Below, piece by piece: positions 63,288 through 64,000 of a stretch of 64,000 nt of DNA. The DNA comes from Bacillota bacterium (lineage in GTDB: Bacteria > Bacillota > Clostridia > Lachnospirales > Lachnospiraceae): NCBI GenBank assembly GCA_023435895.1, contig JAEZLH010000016.1:1-64000 (forward strand), given 5' to 3'. A model generated the notes under the pieces. The model saw only the letters and a program-made list of their open reading frames with translations, made no database searches and had not been told where the DNA came from. The position numbers and the translations under genes are program-made. Within the stretch, counting starts at the first letter, position 1. Each line of letters begins with the position of its first letter.

Positions 63288-63602
63288 TTATAACTGTTGT
63301 CTCTTTTCATACACTTCATTATAGATCTTCATCATCACAAGATAGTCCTGTTCTGAGATCATAGAAATCTGATTGGCATATTCTACTATATAACAAGTAA
63401 AAGCAACAAATCGAATATGAGTCAGAAGAAGGTCATAACGCTCTGTATCATAGTATTTTTTTATCACATCGCAATAGAACTGGAGCAATTCTTTCACATC
63501 ACTCTCTGTTTGTTCTTGTAATAATCCATTCAATTCTTCTATTTTATTCTCTGAGAATAATCCTTTTAAATCTGCATCCAATTGTGCTAATTCTTCTCTC
63601 AT
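63288..63602 (-). CDS. Small helical hypothetical protein
   Basis: A 104-residue, almost wholly alpha-helical acidic protein with no family I recognise. Its heptad-like pattern and many Tyr and Glu residues suggest a helical bundle. A good ribosome binding site (GGAGG, 7 nt before the ATG at 63602) argues that it is real. It is the only gene between a sugar ABC permease and the phosphatase. Confidence 0.7.
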   Translation of the reverse strand: MREELAQLDADLKGLFSENKIEELNGLLQEQTESDVKELLQFYCDVIKKYYDTERYDLLLTHIRFVAFTCYIVEYANQISMISEQDYLVMMKIYNEVYEKRQQL

Positions 63603-63805
63603 CACGTTACCTCCGATAAAAATCCTATTCCATTATTAACCCAACCATTCTATCACGGAATAGATAGCCATACAAGTATAAATCTGAAACACAGAAGAAT
63701 CATTTTACCCCAACTTTTGATAATGAAAATTTTCAGAACTAGTATAATGTTAGCCCTATCGTAAAACAACCGTAGGGAAGTACACTCGGATTGCAAAAAA
63801 GCACA

Positions 63806-63838
63806 GAAAAATGTCCCGGTCGGGGAACCGGGACATCT
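63806..63838 (-). terminator. Terminator after the sugar ABC permease
   Basis: TGTCCCGGT and ACCGGGACA form a 9-bp GC-rich stem around a 6-nt loop, followed by TTTTTCTG on the minus strand, about 20 bp past the permease stop. The rest of 63606-63805 shows no gene. Confidence 0.92.
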
Positions 63839-63859
63839 TAGCATAGGACGAGGAGTGTA

Positions 63860-64000
63860 TTATGCTACCTTGCTTCTTTTTTTCGATAAAACGTCAAAGG
63901 TTACCGCAGCAAGAAGTACTAAGCCTTTAACAACTTTTTGTAAGTTAGCGTCTACACCCATGATGGACATACCATTGTTGATAACACCCATGAATACAGC
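63860..64000 (-). CDS. Sugar ABC transporter permease, C-terminal part (MmsB/XylH-like)
   Basis: The last 46 codons of a gene that begins beyond the window. The translated end reads GVINNGMSIMGVDANLQ, then VVKGLVLLAAVTFDVLSKK and a stop at 63860-63862. This matches the C-terminus of ribose/xylose/galactose-type ABC permeases (RbsC/XylH/MmsB), a membrane channel subunit; the sugar cannot be told from this fragment. Confidence 0.9.
   Translation of the reverse strand, partial: AVFMGVINNGMSIMGVDANLQKVVKGLVLLAAVTFDVLSKKRSKVA

Overview
The window looks like chromosomal DNA of a low-GC, spore-forming anaerobic Firmicute, most likely a Lachnospiraceae-type clostridium. The grounds are gene order (mraZ-rsmH-ftsL-pbp; priA-def-fmt-rsmB-rlmN-prpC-prkC-rsgA-rpe-thiN), GGAGG ribosome binding sites, sigma-A promoters, a GerM-like lipoprotein, a meso-DAP type MurE (DNPR motif), and a nitrogenase-like locus. 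The species call is inference. Most genes lie on the minus strand. I see no tRNA, rRNA, CRISPR array, transposase or prophage.

Layout. 0.3-4.4 kb: division and cell wall genes (mraZ, rsmH, ftsL-like, class B PBP) behind a clear promoter with MraZ boxes. 4.7-6.8 kb: lgt and ychF. 6.9-20.8 kb: one long housekeeping run covering wall precursor synthesis, replication restart, translation start, rRNA modification, PASTA kinase/phosphatase signalling, ribosome assembly and thiamine. 21-24 kb: isolated genes (sugar O-methyltransferase, DUF434, AlkA-like glycosylase) and a decayed gene fragment. 24.2-36.1 kb: a sulfur region, with mccA-mccB behind a leader containing an attenuator, a diguanylate cyclase, and a seven-gene operon of two nitrogenase component 1-like subunits, a NifX-like protein, O-acetylhomoserine sulfhydrylase and a sulfonate/nitrate-type ABC importer. 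36.4-38.8 kb: a FtsX-type ABC transporter with DUF4418. 39-47.7 kb: a NERD-HRDC protein, comEC, a two-component system with GerMN lipoprotein, and comEA. 48.4-54.7 kb: arginine genes (GNAT-argJ-argB-argD, divergent argG) with maf between. 54.8-64 kb: assorted enzymes and transporters (hydrolase, GDPD, RNA methyltransferase, DegV, AEC permease, MntP, GNAT, HAD, phosphatase) and the last 46 codons of a sugar ABC permease.

The most interesting element is the nitrogenase-like operon (28.4-36.1 kb). Both subunits keep the three P-cluster-type cysteines, yet no nifH or nifB lies in the window, and all partner genes point to sulfur assimilation rather than nitrogen fixation. The best working model is a methylthio-alkane-reductase-like or related C-S bond-cleaving enzyme: the ABC importer brings in an organosulfur compound, the nitrogenase-like complex releases a thiol or sulfide, and MetY joins it to O-acetylhomoserine. 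Its promoter carries a perfect palindrome between -35 and -10. The nearby mccBA leader has mutually exclusive pairings typical of transcription attenuation but matches no riboswitch class I can recognise.
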